Source: Opitutia bacterium
GTDB lineage: Bacteria; Verrucomicrobiota; Verrucomicrobiia; Opitutales; Seribacteraceae
Reading direction: 5' to 3'
NCBI GenBank assembly: GCA_002694035.1
Contig: NZKY01000046.1
Location: 1-33,567, forward strand
DNA: 33,567 nucleotides
Shown here: positions 8,520 to 16,853 of the stretch, piece after piece
How the letters are laid out: each line of letters begins with the position of its first letter
Position numbering within the stretch: position 1 is the first letter of the stretch
The notes under the pieces: model-generated
Database searches by the model: none
Told to the model about the DNA's origin: nothing
Seen by the model: the letters and a program-made list of their open reading frames with translations, nothing else
Translations under genes and position numbers: made by a program

Positions 8520-9650
8520 TCAGTTCAATCTGGCACCCAAACCACCACCGTATCCCGCAAGTTCAAGGTAAGCTTTCCCGATAGGTACGCCCTCATTATT
8601 AAGCACTTCACAAGCACCTTCCCAGTAAGCATTATCTGATCGAGTACCGGTAAATTCCTGAGAATCAAGTAAGGGACGAATTCGATATACCCGTTTTCCA
8701 TAATCCGGATGAAATGCAGTGATCCGAACTGTGTTAGGATAGATCAATCCGGTTTTTGGACTTTTCCATTGATCTTCAGATTCCCATTTAAATTGATCAG
8801 CATAAACCTCTACCGTTTTTCCATTGGTGTCGATCCAATAGACTGCAGACCAAGGGTCGCTTCCACCATCTTTTGTCCGCAAGCGATATGCTTTTACCTC
8901 TGTACCGTCCTTCAACTGCATGCATGTCCAATCCCATCCTTCCAATCCATCCCCTAATTGACTTGATGAAATTTCGTGATCCATCCATGCAATTCCTTTA
9001 ACCGAAACTTCCTTGCCGTTTTGAAATAATTTTCCAGTTGCCTGTAATCTGGTATAGGACCAGTACCAACTAACTGCAGGGGGGCTTTCTCCTTTCCGAC
9101 TAAGGCCTCGATCCCCAAAAACTATTAATGGCTTTAGGGGAGAAAAAGTTAGCTCCAAACGATCACCATTTTGATAACGGGTAATAACCTGTTGCTGATT
9201 CTTTTCCGTAAGTAATTTAGCCTCTATTCCTCCGACACTTAAATCAAGGTTATCAAGCGATGCCTTTGCCTGCCATCCTTCACGATATACTCTTTCATGA
9301 TGAATATATTTTTTATTCCCGAGGTCGCTTAGAGCGGAATGCACTAGAAACAAATTTTGATTCCCAAAGGAACGGATTGAATTGTAAATTTTACCTTCGG
9401 GTGATCCTGCAATCCGAAAGACTGTGGATTGAAATCCAAAATTCCTTTTTTCATTAACAGATTTCAAATGACCAACCCAATACCACCATTCAATCCCGTA
9501 TTTCGGGTGTGAACCATGATCTCTGGGAAAGTTTGGTGTATAATCAGGACTTGGAACCAAGTAACCTTTCGGGGAACGATCAGGCGGTTGAATCCACTCA
9601 GCTGATAATATTTGAAAAATAAAAAAATAGTTAAAAAAAAGAAATCTCAT
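8520..9650 (-). CDS. AttH/CrtC-like secreted lipocalin-fold protein
   Basis: Exported protein of 376 residues in the AttH / carotenoid 1,2-hydratase-like family (COG5621, 'predicted secreted hydrolase'), a double lipocalin-like fold. A short hydrophobic signal peptide (MRFLFFNYFFIFQILSA) is followed by the family motifs EWWYWVGHL (54-62), GIAWMDHE and GWDWTCMQL. The family includes CrtC, but the genetic context argues against carotenoid synthesis: this gene is the last of an operon with an ABC ATPase and an FtsX-type permease, as in many proteobacteria. Its ATG overlaps the permease stop codon in an ATGA, indicating translational coupling. A role in handling a lipid or other hydrophobic ligand moved by the transporter is inferred; the biochemical function of this branch is not known. 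Confidence 0.82.
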   Translation of the reverse strand: MRFLFFNYFFIFQILSAEWIQPPDRSPKGYLVPSPDYTPNFPRDHGSHPKYGIEWWYWVGHLKSVNEKRNFGFQSTVFRIAGSPEGKIYNSIRSFGNQNLFLVHSALSDLGNKKYIHHERVYREGWQAKASLDNLDLSVGGIEAKLLTEKNQQQVITRYQNGDRLELTFSPLKPLIVFGDRGLSRKGESPPAVSWYWSYTRLQATGKLFQNGKEVSVKGIAWMDHEISSSQLGDGLEGWDWTCMQLKDGTEVKAYRLRTKDGGSDPWSAVYWIDTNGKTVEVYADQFKWESEDQWKSPKTGLIYPNTVRITAFHPDYGKRVYRIRPLLDSQEFTGTRSDNAYWEGACEVLNNEGVPIGKAYLELAGYGGGLGARLN

Positions 9651-12223
9651 TTTTGTTTACGAATCCACAAAGCGGCAGAAAGTACACCGGATAAAAAGCC
9701 AATCGCAAAAAGCAATAGACCGAAAATTACAAAATCTGTCCAAGGTAAGTGCCATTGTAATGTCCAGCCAAAGCTCTGCACATTGATCACATTGATTAAC
9801 AACCAGCCAAGAGCTACTCCAACAAGTGACCCACTTATCCACGCTCCCATTCCAATGGCAGCACCTTCAAGTCCGGCAGTTAATAAAAACTGTTTTCTAG
9901 AAAAACCGAGATAATCAAGAGTAAACCAAGTACGGGATGATTCGTCAAAAATAGCAAACAGTCCAAGCAACAAGCCAGCAAATGCGACCATTAAACCAAT
10001 TCCATTAAGTGCTGAAGTTGCTTTAAATGTCTGTTCGAAAATTCCTAAAGCCACATCCCTCAATTCTGAAGCATTTCTTACATCAAGTCCAGGATATGAA
10101 AGACGTAGTTGATCTCTTATTTCATTCACATTTGACCCTTTCCCAAGATAGAGACTAACATTGATTGGTCGCTCGGACTGGGTCCATTCTTTCCAAATTG
10201 GAATATCCACAGCAGCGGTTCCAAATTCATTTCCATAATCTGAAAAAATTCCAATGGGAGAAATTTTCTTTTTTCCAGTCATCGTATCAAGTTCAATAAA
10301 GCCACCATCAATCAAGTCAAAACGGCGGGCAAAAGTTTCACTAATTAAAGCCGGTTCACATCCTTCCACAGGTTTTAAGGACCCAGGCTTTTTTAACCAA
10401 AGCTGTCGAATCTGCGTACTCCATGCTTTCATATCCACACCGGATAGAATAGTAATACCTTCTGGCGGCTTGGCATATGAAATATATACAATATCGGCAT
10501 ATGAAACCATATTTTCATGGACCAATTTATCCATAACCAAAGGGTCGATTCCGTTTATGGTTCCTGCACCCGTTACACCTCGCTCAGAGACATAAAGGTC
10601 AGCCTGAAAACGAACATCGAACCATTCTTCAATTGTAATTCTAAAACTATCCACCATCTGAAACATGCCAGTCACCATACCCACAGCTACTACTAGACCG
10701 GCAACCGAAAGCCGGTGCCTGCTCGATCCGTCCTGTAATCTGCTAAATACCAAACGGGTGATCGGACCTGCACAGTACGGTTTAATTAAACCAGCTAGCC
10801 TAACGAGTACATGACCGGAGAGTAAAGCGGCTCCCAAGATCCAACACCCTGAAGCTAAAAAACCACCGATTGCCATTTTCCCACCACCTGCAAGGGGAAA
10901 AGGAGGGAAGACCAAAAATATTAAGCCAGACAAAATAAGGACAATACCTACGCGACTTTTACGCAACCAGGAGAAACCGGGAGACCAATCACCCCGTGAA
11001 AGAATTTGGGCAGGTGGAGTTTGCATTGCATCACGGGCCGGTAACCAACCAGCTAAAAGCGTAAATAAAAAGCCCAGACAAAGACCAAAAAGACAATCCT
11101 GCAAAGTGAGAGAAATTGCTTCAATTGTAGTTGCAAAATAAAGAGCATTTACGGTATCAGCCAACATTTGCGCTGAAAGAAAAGCAAAGAACCACCCCAC
11201 TCCTATTCCCAATATTGATCCGAGTACTCCTATTACCGCGGACTCAAACAAGAAAGTTATAAACAGAACACCCCTGTTTACTCCGAGAGATATTAAAGTT
11301 GCCACTTCGGCACGACGCCTAACCACTGCAGCATCAAGGGCCTGAAGAATTAAATAAGCACCGACTAAAATAGCGATGAGTGAAAGGATTGTCAGATTTA
11401 GACGAAAAGCCGCTGTCATCGAAGCACGATCAGCAGCCCGGTTTTGAGTAGCTTTTAATGTCAGATTTTTGGGCAGGTTTTTTGATATTCTATCTTTTAT
11501 TCCCTGTAAAAAATTGAGATTTTCACGCATTTCGATTTGATCAACTATAACCTCAATCCGATTCAATTCACCCTTCCGACTGAGTAGATTCTGAACAGTA
11601 GGCAAATCGCCAATAACCAAATCATCTGGAAAAGAGACCGAACTGGCATCAATAAATTTCCTCACCACCATTTCCCGCACACGACCACTGGCAAAGAAGC
11701 TAATTTCATCCCCTTCTTCAATTCCAAGTTTCCTTCCCGCTTCACTTCCAATCCAGACAAAATTTTCGCTTCCCAGCCATTCGTACCAGTTGGGTTCCTC
11801 CTTACCAAAATCAAATTTTGACTCCATTAAACTTGGAAGATTAGCGAGGCTTAAAAGATCAAGCCCTACTAATCTTAGCTGTTGATCCGGGGAACCATTG
11901 CTATCCAATGAAGTAACGGAACCTTCGATTACCGGAAGAAGATGCCAATCTGGCTCCTTGGATATTTGGGCAAGATCTTGAAGAATATTTGAATTTAATC
12001 TTTGGGTTGAAGATTCAATCAAAAAATCGCTTTGGCCAGAAACTGCCTGATTAAAAAGTCCAAAATTTGCGGATGCCGACCTACTTGCCTGTCTAATCCC
12101 ATTAAACGCACCCACACCCACAGCAACTATGCCAACGAGTAAAAAATAACTTCCTAAATTTTTCCTCCAATGCCTGAAGGTAGTTCGAAAAAGGAGCAAA
12201 ATTGCCAGCCGAAAGGAGAGCAT
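9647..12223 (-). CDS. Large ABC transporter permease of the FtsX/MacB type
   Basis: Inner membrane ABC permease of 858 residues with the doubled architecture of the YbbP-like group: an N-terminal membrane helix (about 25-45), a periplasmic MacB-like domain (about 45-265), three helices of an FtsX domain (about 270-400), two central helices (about 425-475), a second periplasmic domain (about 520-740) and a final FtsX domain (about 745-850) ending in RKQK. It works with the ATPase encoded 16 bases upstream; transporters of this type usually move lipids, lipoproteins or peptides by a mechanical mechanism rather than by a channel. The downstream AttH-like gene overlaps its stop by 4 bases. It carries one copy of a 19-base repeat also found upstream of the operon. 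The substrate cannot be read from the sequence. Confidence 0.9.
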   Translation of the reverse strand: MLSFRLAILLLFRTTFRHWRKNLGSYFLLVGIVAVGVGAFNGIRQASRSASANFGLFNQAVSGQSDFLIESSTQRLNSNILQDLAQISKEPDWHLLPVIEGSVTSLDSNGSPDQQLRLVGLDLLSLANLPSLMESKFDFGKEEPNWYEWLGSENFVWIGSEAGRKLGIEEGDEISFFASGRVREMVVRKFIDASSVSFPDDLVIGDLPTVQNLLSRKGELNRIEVIVDQIEMRENLNFLQGIKDRISKNLPKNLTLKATQNRAADRASMTAAFRLNLTILSLIAILVGAYLILQALDAAVVRRRAEVATLISLGVNRGVLFITFLFESAVIGVLGSILGIGVGWFFAFLSAQMLADTVNALYFATTIEAISLTLQDCLFGLCLGFLFTLLAGWLPARDAMQTPPAQILSRGDWSPGFSWLRKSRVGIVLILSGLIFLVFPPFPLAGGGKMAIGGFLASGCWILGAALLSGHVLVRLAGLIKPYCAGPITRLVFSRLQDGSSRHRLSVAGLVVAVGMVTGMFQMVDSFRITIEEWFDVRFQADLYVSERGVTGAGTINGIDPLVMDKLVHENMVSYADIVYISYAKPPEGITILSGVDMKAWSTQIRQLWLKKPGSLKPVEGCEPALISETFARRFDLIDGGFIELDTMTGKKKISPIGIFSDYGNEFGTAAVDIPIWKEWTQSERPINVSLYLGKGSNVNEIRDQLRLSYPGLDVRNASELRDVALGIFEQTFKATSALNGIGLMVAFAGLLLGLFAIFDESSRTWFTLDYLGFSRKQFLLTAGLEGAAIGMGAWISGSLVGVALGWLLINVINVQSFGWTLQWHLPWTDFVIFGLLLFAIGFLSGVLSAALWIRKQK
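12048..12066. repeat. 19-base direct repeat, copy 1 (within permease gene)
   Basis: The sequence tgattaaaaagtccaaaat occurs here inside the permease coding region (codons for part of FGLFNQ on the minus strand) and again, identical and in the same orientation, at 12943-12961. Confidence 0.7.
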
Positions 12224-12239
12224 AAAAAATAGTATTATT

Positions 12240-12923
12240 TTAAACCAAGCACCCGTCCTGTATCGAAATCACCCGATTACAAATTCGGGTTGAAGTACGG
12301 TCATGAGTAACCATGAGAAGAGCGACTCCTTGCTCAATAGATAATTCTTCAAGCAGAGAAAGAACATCATCACCACTTTTTGAATCCAAACTACCCGTTG
12401 GTTCATCAGCAAGAACAAGGTGTGGATTATGGATCAAGGCACGGGCAATGGCTACTCTTTGCCTTTCACCTCCACTTAATTCATCAGGTTTATGCTGGGA
12501 GCGACTGGAAAGTCCGACAAGTTTTAAAATTTTACGAACCTTTTCAATTCTTTCGTCCTTAGGCATATCGATTAATTGAGCAGGTAATTCAATATTCTCG
12601 AAAGCAGTTAGTGTAGGCAGTAGATGAAAAGACTGAAAAATATAACCTATTGATTCCCTTCTCAATGCTTCAACTCCAGAACGGTTAAGCTCGCGAATGG
12701 ATGAGTTGTTTAAAAAAATATCTCCTGAATCCAAATTCTCAACACCAGAAATACAATTAAGAAGGGTTGATTTCCCACTTCCACTTGGCCCCATTAGTGC
12801 AATCCGTTCACCCTTTTTAATGATTAAATTAACCCCCTTTAGAACTCCAAGCTGACCAAATGATTTACATGCCGACGAAATTTCGAGAACATGCTCAGGG
12901 TGGTTTTCTTTTAAGGATGCCAT
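12240..12923 (-). CDS. ABC transporter ATP-binding protein (LolD/YbbA type)
   Basis: Cytosolic ATPase subunit of 227 residues that powers the adjacent FtsX-type permease. Visible motifs: Walker A GPSGSGKS (45-52), Q-loop Gln97 (YIFQSFHLLP), signature LSGGERQRVAIARAL (149 onward), Walker B with LVLADEP (Asp173, Glu174), D-loop SLD and H-loop His in VTHD. The length and the FQSFHLLPTLTAFENIELP stretch are typical of the LolD/MacB/YbbA group. It is the first gene of a three-gene operon (ATPase, permease, AttH-like lipocalin). The 68-base gap upstream separates it from the alpha/beta hydrolase gene on the same strand and should contain its promoter. Confidence 0.93.
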   Translation of the reverse strand: MASLKENHPEHVLEISSACKSFGQLGVLKGVNLIIKKGERIALMGPSGSGKSTLLNCISGVENLDSGDIFLNNSSIRELNRSGVEALRRESIGYIFQSFHLLPTLTAFENIELPAQLIDMPKDERIEKVRKILKLVGLSSRSQHKPDELSGGERQRVAIARALIHNPHLVLADEPTGSLDSKSGDDVLSLLEELSIEQGVALLMVTHDRTSTRICNRVISIQDGCLV

Positions 12924-12942
12924 CTCTACATCCTAGATAATT

Positions 12943-12961
12943 TGATTAAAAAGTCCAAAAT
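12943..12961. repeat. 19-base direct repeat, copy 2 (upstream of ABC operon)
   Basis: Identical copy of the sequence at 12048-12066, lying 20-38 bases upstream of the ATPase start codon, in the likely promoter or leader region. Confidence 0.7.
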
Positions 12962-12991
12962 GGATCTTAATTCATCAAAAAAGAAGCACTT

Positions 12992-13723
12992 TTAGGAAAG
13001 ATTCTTCTTCAACCAATCAGTGACTGCTCGAATCATGGGATCCAATCCCTGATCTGAAAAAACATGGTTTGCCCCTTCAATCTCAATTAATTGCTTAGGT
13101 TCATTTGCCAAAGAATACGCCTCGCGTGAATCATCAATCAAAACAACATCGTCAGTTGTCCCGTGCACTAAAAGCCAGGGAACCTGAATCTTCGAAGCAA
13201 AAGGTGCAGTTGAATGAATTGCCTTCAAGTCGTGCTTTAATTTGGATGAAAGTGGACAATCCTCATCTTCCCACATACAACCCTCGTCCGGTTTTTCTTC
13301 ACCGAATTCAGCATCATAAAACTTTTCTGTATTTACCATACCAGCTAATGAAATCAAAAACTGAATTCTAGGATCTTGTGCAGCTGCAAGCACCCCTACT
13401 GCTCCACCCATACTATGTCCGGCATATGATACCCGAAAACCATTCTGCTCAGCCGCAGTGATTACAGATCTGAGATCCTCGACCTCCTTGGAAATCGTAC
13501 AATCGCGAAAATCTCCATCCGAATTCCCATTACCAGCAAAAGAAAAACGAAGAACATTGATCCCGGCAGTGGAAACAGCTTCAGCCAAAGCGACCAAAAA
13601 AGGCCTATCCTTATTTCCTGTTACCCCATGACCAATGATCAAAAGATCACTCGACTCATTATTTGAAGCGTGAAATGAATGATCCAAGTTTTCTCCTTGG
13701 GGATTTGTGATAGTTTGGTTCAT
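12992..13723 (-). CDS. Alpha/beta hydrolase (serine esterase-like)
   Basis: Cytosolic alpha/beta-hydrolase of 243 residues without a signal peptide. The catalytic triad is visible: nucleophile Ser104 in GHSMGG, Asp191 or Asp192 in VHGTTDDVV, and His220 in GANHVF. The oxyanion region HGVTGNKDRP follows strand 3, as in the dienelactone hydrolase / BAAT-like esterase group. The cap region (about 133-170) is acidic and holds two cysteines seven residues apart (Cys149 and Cys156 around MWEDED), which could form a disulfide or bind a metal. The substrate is unknown. AAAGGA lies about 12 bases before the ATG. Upstream on the same strand are a TATAAT box and a strong hairpin. Confidence 0.88.
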   Translation of the reverse strand: MNQTITNPQGENLDHSFHASNNESSDLLIIGHGVTGNKDRPFLVALAEAVSTAGINVLRFSFAGNGNSDGDFRDCTISKEVEDLRSVITAAEQNGFRVSYAGHSMGGAVGVLAAAQDPRIQFLISLAGMVNTEKFYDAEFGEEKPDEGCMWEDEDCPLSSKLKHDLKAIHSTAPFASKIQVPWLLVHGTTDDVVLIDDSREAYSLANEPKQLIEIEGANHVFSDQGLDPMIRAVTDWLKKNLS

Positions 13724-13774
13724 AATTTTCGATTATCCTTTGTATGGAAACCTAGCAAGATTGGAATCCTTTTA

Positions 13775-13780
13775 ATTATA
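13775..13780 (-). promoter_or_regulatory. Possible -10 box (TATAAT) for the alpha/beta hydrolase
   Basis: On the minus strand TATAAT lies 51 bases before the hydrolase ATG. A TTAACC hexamer, 4 of 6 matches to the -35 consensus, precedes it by 16 bases and falls in the loop side of the 12-bp hairpin, so promoter and hairpin overlap. Confidence 0.35.
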
Positions 13781-13783
13781 GAC

Positions 13784-13816
13784 AAAAAAGAAAGCCGGTT
13801 AATCACCGGCTTTCTT
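13784..13816 (-). terminator. Strong intrinsic terminator-like hairpin, minus strand
   Basis: Arms aagaaagccggt (13788-13799) and accggctttctt (13805-13816) pair perfectly over 12 bp with a five-base loop. Read on the minus strand, the stem runs into a T tract (CTTTCTTTTTTG), the pattern of a Rho-independent terminator; on the plus strand A residues follow. No annotated minus-strand gene ends here, and the next minus-strand gene starts 64 bases downstream, so it either ends an unannotated transcript or acts as an attenuator. Confidence 0.7.
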
Positions 13817-14051
13817 AAAAATTTCAATTACAATTTTAAATAAAAAATAATTTTTAAATAAAATATGACCGACAAAATCATCACATCATTCATCAAAGGT
13901 AAAATCCTTTTTACCTTAATCACAGAAATGGTCTAAATTTACAAGATACGTACTCATTTATCCTGTAAATATTACTTTTCATTATAAGTTTTTTATCGTT
14001 CGTTAAAAAGTTCTATTGTAAAGATTATAAAACAAGAAACTATTCCTCACT

Positions 14052-14951
14052 ATGAATTCTAAAGAGAAAAAAATTGGATTTGTCGGCGTTGGGCGCATGG
14101 GTGCTAATATGGCACGAAATCTTAAAGAAAAAGGCTACTCACTCAGTTGTGTTAATGATGTAAACGAGGACGCAGCCAACTCCCTTGCCGAAGAATTGGG
14201 ATGTGCTCACGCAAGCACACTAGCAGAAGTGACTTCCAAGTCCGATATCGTACTCACTGTGGTCACAAATGATGCGGCAATGGAGTCCATCTTTTTCAAT
14301 TCAGATGATAATTTGTTTCAAGATTCGGCAAATACACTTTTTATAAATTGTGCAACCCTATCCCCCGAGATGCATGTTAAACTTGAAAAGGAGGCTTCCG
14401 AAAATAATGCTACCACCCTTGAAGGATGCATGGCATCAAGTATCACCCAGGCACGCGAAGGCACTCTTTATTTGATGATTGGGGGGAATAAGGAAGTATT
14501 TGAAAAGGTTAAGGACCTTCTTGATGACCTTAGCATTAACCTACGCTTTGTAGGTGAGGCTGGCAGGGCTGCACAAGTTAAGGCTCTCGTTAATATGGTT
14601 ATGAATATTAACACAGCTGCTCTGGCAGAAGGTCTCGGAATTGGAGATGCCCTTGGTCTTGACCTCAAAATGCTCTGTGAGATTTTTTCTCAGACCGGTG
14701 CAAATTCAAGGGTTTTAGAAACTGATGCAGAAGATATGCTTGAACGAGATCACGAGTGTTATTTCTCAGCTGAACATGCAGCAAAGGATTCAGGTATTGC
14801 GATCGATGTTGCCGAAAATGCAGGTATCCATGTGCCTTTGGCCAAAGCTACTCTATCTCAGTTTCAAAAAATGGTTGAACTTGGACTCGGGGAACTGGAC
14901 AAGTCAGGAATTGCTGAACTTACCTTTCGGGGAAGAGGCAAAACGAGTTAA
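14052..14951 (+). CDS. 3-hydroxyisobutyrate dehydrogenase-family reductase
   Basis: NAD(P)-dependent beta-hydroxyacid dehydrogenase of 299 residues, cytosolic (relatives: 3-hydroxyisobutyrate dehydrogenase, tartronate semialdehyde reductase). The N-terminal Rossmann signature IGFVGVGRMGANMA (8-21) and the catalytic lysine context VKALVNMV (Lys177, Asn181) are present. The substrate motif is unusual: where the family has DAPVSGG before GTL..MVGG, this protein reads EGCMASSITQAREGTL (124-139), so the usual Ser-Gly-Gly is replaced. The true substrate may therefore differ from the named relatives. The C-terminal helical domain is complete. Its stop codon overlaps that of the convergent MazG-like gene in TTAA. 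A 328-base intergenic region lies upstream. Confidence 0.85.
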   Translation: MNSKEKKIGFVGVGRMGANMARNLKEKGYSLSCVNDVNEDAANSLAEELGCAHASTLAEVTSKSDIVLTVVTNDAAMESIFFNSDDNLFQDSANTLFINCATLSPEMHVKLEKEASENNATTLEGCMASSITQAREGTLYLMIGGNKEVFEKVKDLLDDLSINLRFVGEAGRAAQVKALVNMVMNINTAALAEGLGIGDALGLDLKMLCEIFSQTGANSRVLETDAEDMLERDHECYFSAEHAAKDSGIAIDVAENAGIHVPLAKATLSQFQKMVELGLGELDKSGIAELTFRGRGKTS

Positions 14952-15286
14952 TCTTCTTTATACTTTTTAGAAGAACCCTTTGATTTTTCCACAGGGTACT
15001 TTTTCCCATTCTTAACAATTTTTTCCTTCACGATCTCTGCCACGGAAAGATTATTCTTTTCAGCAAGCATGAGAGCGTAGGCAAATACATCTGCGAGTTC
15101 TTCTTTTAAACGAATTTTATCAATCTTCTCGGATTCAGATTCCTTTTTCCAAAGGTATAATTCATTCAACTCGGCAGCCTCTATGGAAAGGGCAAGAGCA
15201 AGATTTTTGGAATCATGGAATTGACCCCAATCCCGTTCATCCCTGAATTGAACGAGTAATTCAGTAAGATCTTGAATATCACTCAC
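14948..15286 (-). CDS. MazG-like nucleotide pyrophosphohydrolase (dCTPase type)
   Basis: Small all-alpha NTP pyrophosphatase of 112 residues that probably cleaves dCTP or non-canonical dNTPs (nucleotide-pool cleaning), resembling DCTPP1/RS21-C6. The metal-binding residues of the fold are visible in IEAAELNE (Glu36, Glu39) and [12 protein letters not shown] (Glu63, Asp66). The C-terminal tail is lysine-rich (about 94-110). It starts with GTG, overlapping the purT stop as GTGA, so it is translationally coupled to purT; the pairing with purine synthesis fits a nucleotide theme. The exact substrate is inferred from the family only. Confidence 0.87.
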   Translation of the reverse strand: MSDIQDLTELLVQFRDERDWGQFHDSKNLALALSIEAAELNELYLWKKESESEKIDKIRLKEELADVFAYALMLAEKNNLSVAEIVKEKIVKNGKKYPVEKSKGSSKKYKED

Positions 15287-16470
15287 AGGGAAACATTCAC
15301 CTTGGAAACCACTTGATTAGCTTTTTCGCGTGCACTTTCAATCGAATCTGCACGTGCAAGAGCAACTCCCATCCTTCTTTGTCCATTGACCATGGGTTTT
15401 CCAAATAACCTAAGTTGTGTATCGGGAGTCAGTAAAGCCTCGTCCAAGTTAGTAAAAGAAACATTCTCAGACTTTCCTTCCACTAAAATAACACTGGAAG
15501 CAGAATGGCCAAACTGACGGATAACCGGAATAGGAAGCCCGAGGATTGCTCGGGCATGAAGGGCAAACTGCGAAAGATCCTGAGATATCATGGTAACCAT
15601 TCCAGTATCATGTGGACGGGGAGAAACCTCACTGAATAAAACTTCATCCCCCTTTATAAATAGCTCAACACCAAACACCCCATATCCCCCAAGAGCTTCC
15701 GTTATTGCCCTTGCGTATTGCCTAGCCTCCTGTTGAGCGGTTTCAGGCATTGGATGAGGTTGCCATGATTCCCTGTAATCTCCACTCACCTGGACATGGC
15801 CAATTGGTTCACAAAAGGTTGTCCCTCCGGAATGACGAACCGTGAGTTGAGTAATTTCATAATCAAAATCAACAAATCCTTCCACAATTACCTTCCCCTG
15901 CCCAGCTCGACCACCCTCCTGAGCATAATTCCATGCTTTTTTAATATCTTCCTCTGATCGAATAGTACTCTGCCCTTTACCCGATGAGCTCATAATCGGT
16001 TTTACCACGCATGGCATTCCAATTCTTTGAATTGCCTGATTAAATTCTTCCTCGGTAGATGCAAAAACAAAAGGTGATGTTCTTAAATCAAGTTCTTCCG
16101 CTGCTAACCGACGAATTCCTTCTCGGTTCATGGTTAACTGAGTTGCCCTAGCAGTTGGAATAACGGTAACCAACCCACTCCCCTCAAGATCAGCTAGAGT
16201 ATCTGTGGCAATTGCCTCTACTTCAGGTACAATCAAATCAGGTCGTTCGGATTCAATAATTTTCCGTAACGCATCCCCATCGAGCATAGAAATAACATGC
16301 GATCTGTCAGCCACTTGCATAGCCGGAGCATCCGAGTAAGAATCAACTGCAATCACTTCCACCCCATACCGCTGAAGTTCAATAACCACTTCCTTTCCTA
16401 GCTCACCAGAACCACAAAGGAGGACTTTTTTCGCTAATTTTTTAAAAGGAGTACCAATACAAACAGACAT
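15283..16470 (-). CDS. purT: Formate-dependent phosphoribosylglycinamide formyltransferase (PurT)
   Basis: ATP-grasp enzyme of purine biosynthesis that converts GAR, formate and ATP to formyl-GAR without folate. The length of 395 residues matches the family (about 390). Family features: [15 protein letters not shown] near the N-terminus (PurK/PurT-like dinucleotide fold), [11 protein letters not shown], the ATP-grasp loop MSSSGKGQS, the metal-binding Glu stretch [23 protein letters not shown], and the C-terminal RRMGVALA. It lies between a small conserved-looking gene (44 bases upstream) and the MazG-like gene (4-base overlap), very likely one operon. Confidence 0.95.
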   Translation of the reverse strand: MSVCIGTPFKKLAKKVLLCGSGELGKEVVIELQRYGVEVIAVDSYSDAPAMQVADRSHVISMLDGDALRKIIESERPDLIVPEVEAIATDTLADLEGSGLVTVIPTARATQLTMNREGIRRLAAEELDLRTSPFVFASTEEEFNQAIQRIGMPCVVKPIMSSSGKGQSTIRSEEDIKKAWNYAQEGGRAGQGKVIVEGFVDFDYEITQLTVRHSGGTTFCEPIGHVQVSGDYRESWQPHPMPETAQQEARQYARAITEALGGYGVFGVELFIKGDEVLFSEVSPRPHDTGMVTMISQDLSQFALHARAILGLPIPVIRQFGHSASSVILVEGKSENVSFTNLDEALLTPDTQLRLFGKPMVNGQRRMGVALARADSIESAREKANQVVSKVNVSL

Positions 16471-16514
16471 GGATTAATTTAGATGATTTGAAATCAAAGG
16501 GGTCGAGAAAAAAA

Positions 16515-16706
16515 TTATTTCTCAGGATCTTGAAGCACCGCTCCTTTGATCAATCGACAAAATTCTTTTTTAGAAACTTCAATTACTTCAGACTCCTCGC
16601 AATCAGGATCTTTAGCATATTTGTACTTAATGGTCATTCGTGCCCATTCAGTTATCCGATAACTTTCAGTTCCTTTCATCCAAATCTGACCCTGTTTTAA
16701 TTTCAT
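16515..16706 (-). CDS. Small hypothetical protein, first gene of the purT operon
   Basis: 63 residues, ATG start (MKLKQGQIWMKGTESYRITE). It is charged and compact, with no signal peptide or membrane segment; the pattern of short strands (GQIWMKGTESYRI, RMTIKYKY) followed by a helix (SKKEFCRLI) suggests a small beta-alpha fold. Two cysteines (about 36 and 50). I do not recognise a named family, but the amino acid make-up and the 44-base spacing to purT on the same strand favour a real gene over the overlapping plus-strand frame. The function is unknown. Confidence 0.6.
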   Translation of the reverse strand: MKLKQGQIWMKGTESYRITEWARMTIKYKYAKDPDCEESEVIEVSKKEFCRLIKGAVLQDPEK

Positions 16707-16853
16707 AAAATTTAAATAATCATTATACGAAATACTACGATTTAATAAATTTTTTTCGATTTTAAATTATAAATTTTCATTATTATTATAATAGTATCGG
16801 ACAATAAAATATTTTACTATCAGCCGACAAAACTAAACACATAAAAGTAACAT

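Larger units (their letters stand above)
13724..14051. other. Divergent intergenic region with hairpins
   Basis: 328 bases between the divergent hydrolase and reductase genes. It is very AT-rich and holds a perfect 12-bp terminator-like hairpin (13788-13816), a second 9-bp hairpin (aaggtaaaa, 13896-13904, with ttttacctt, 13909-13917) and a possible minus-strand -10 box at 13775-13780. I found no tRNA or known riboswitch in it. A 23-codon open frame (13865-13936, plus) is present but unsupported. Confidence 0.6.

Noticed and set aside
8520-9650. CrtC carotenoid 1,2-hydratase
   Set aside because: No other carotenoid gene is near, and the tight operon with an ABC transporter fits the AttH-like branch of the family.
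13865-13936. A 23-codon open frame (MTDKIITSFIKGKILFTLIT start) on the plus strand in the divergent intergenic region
   Set aside because: No ribosome binding site, it overlaps a hairpin, and open frames of this length are expected by chance in AT-rich DNA. Conservation would be needed.
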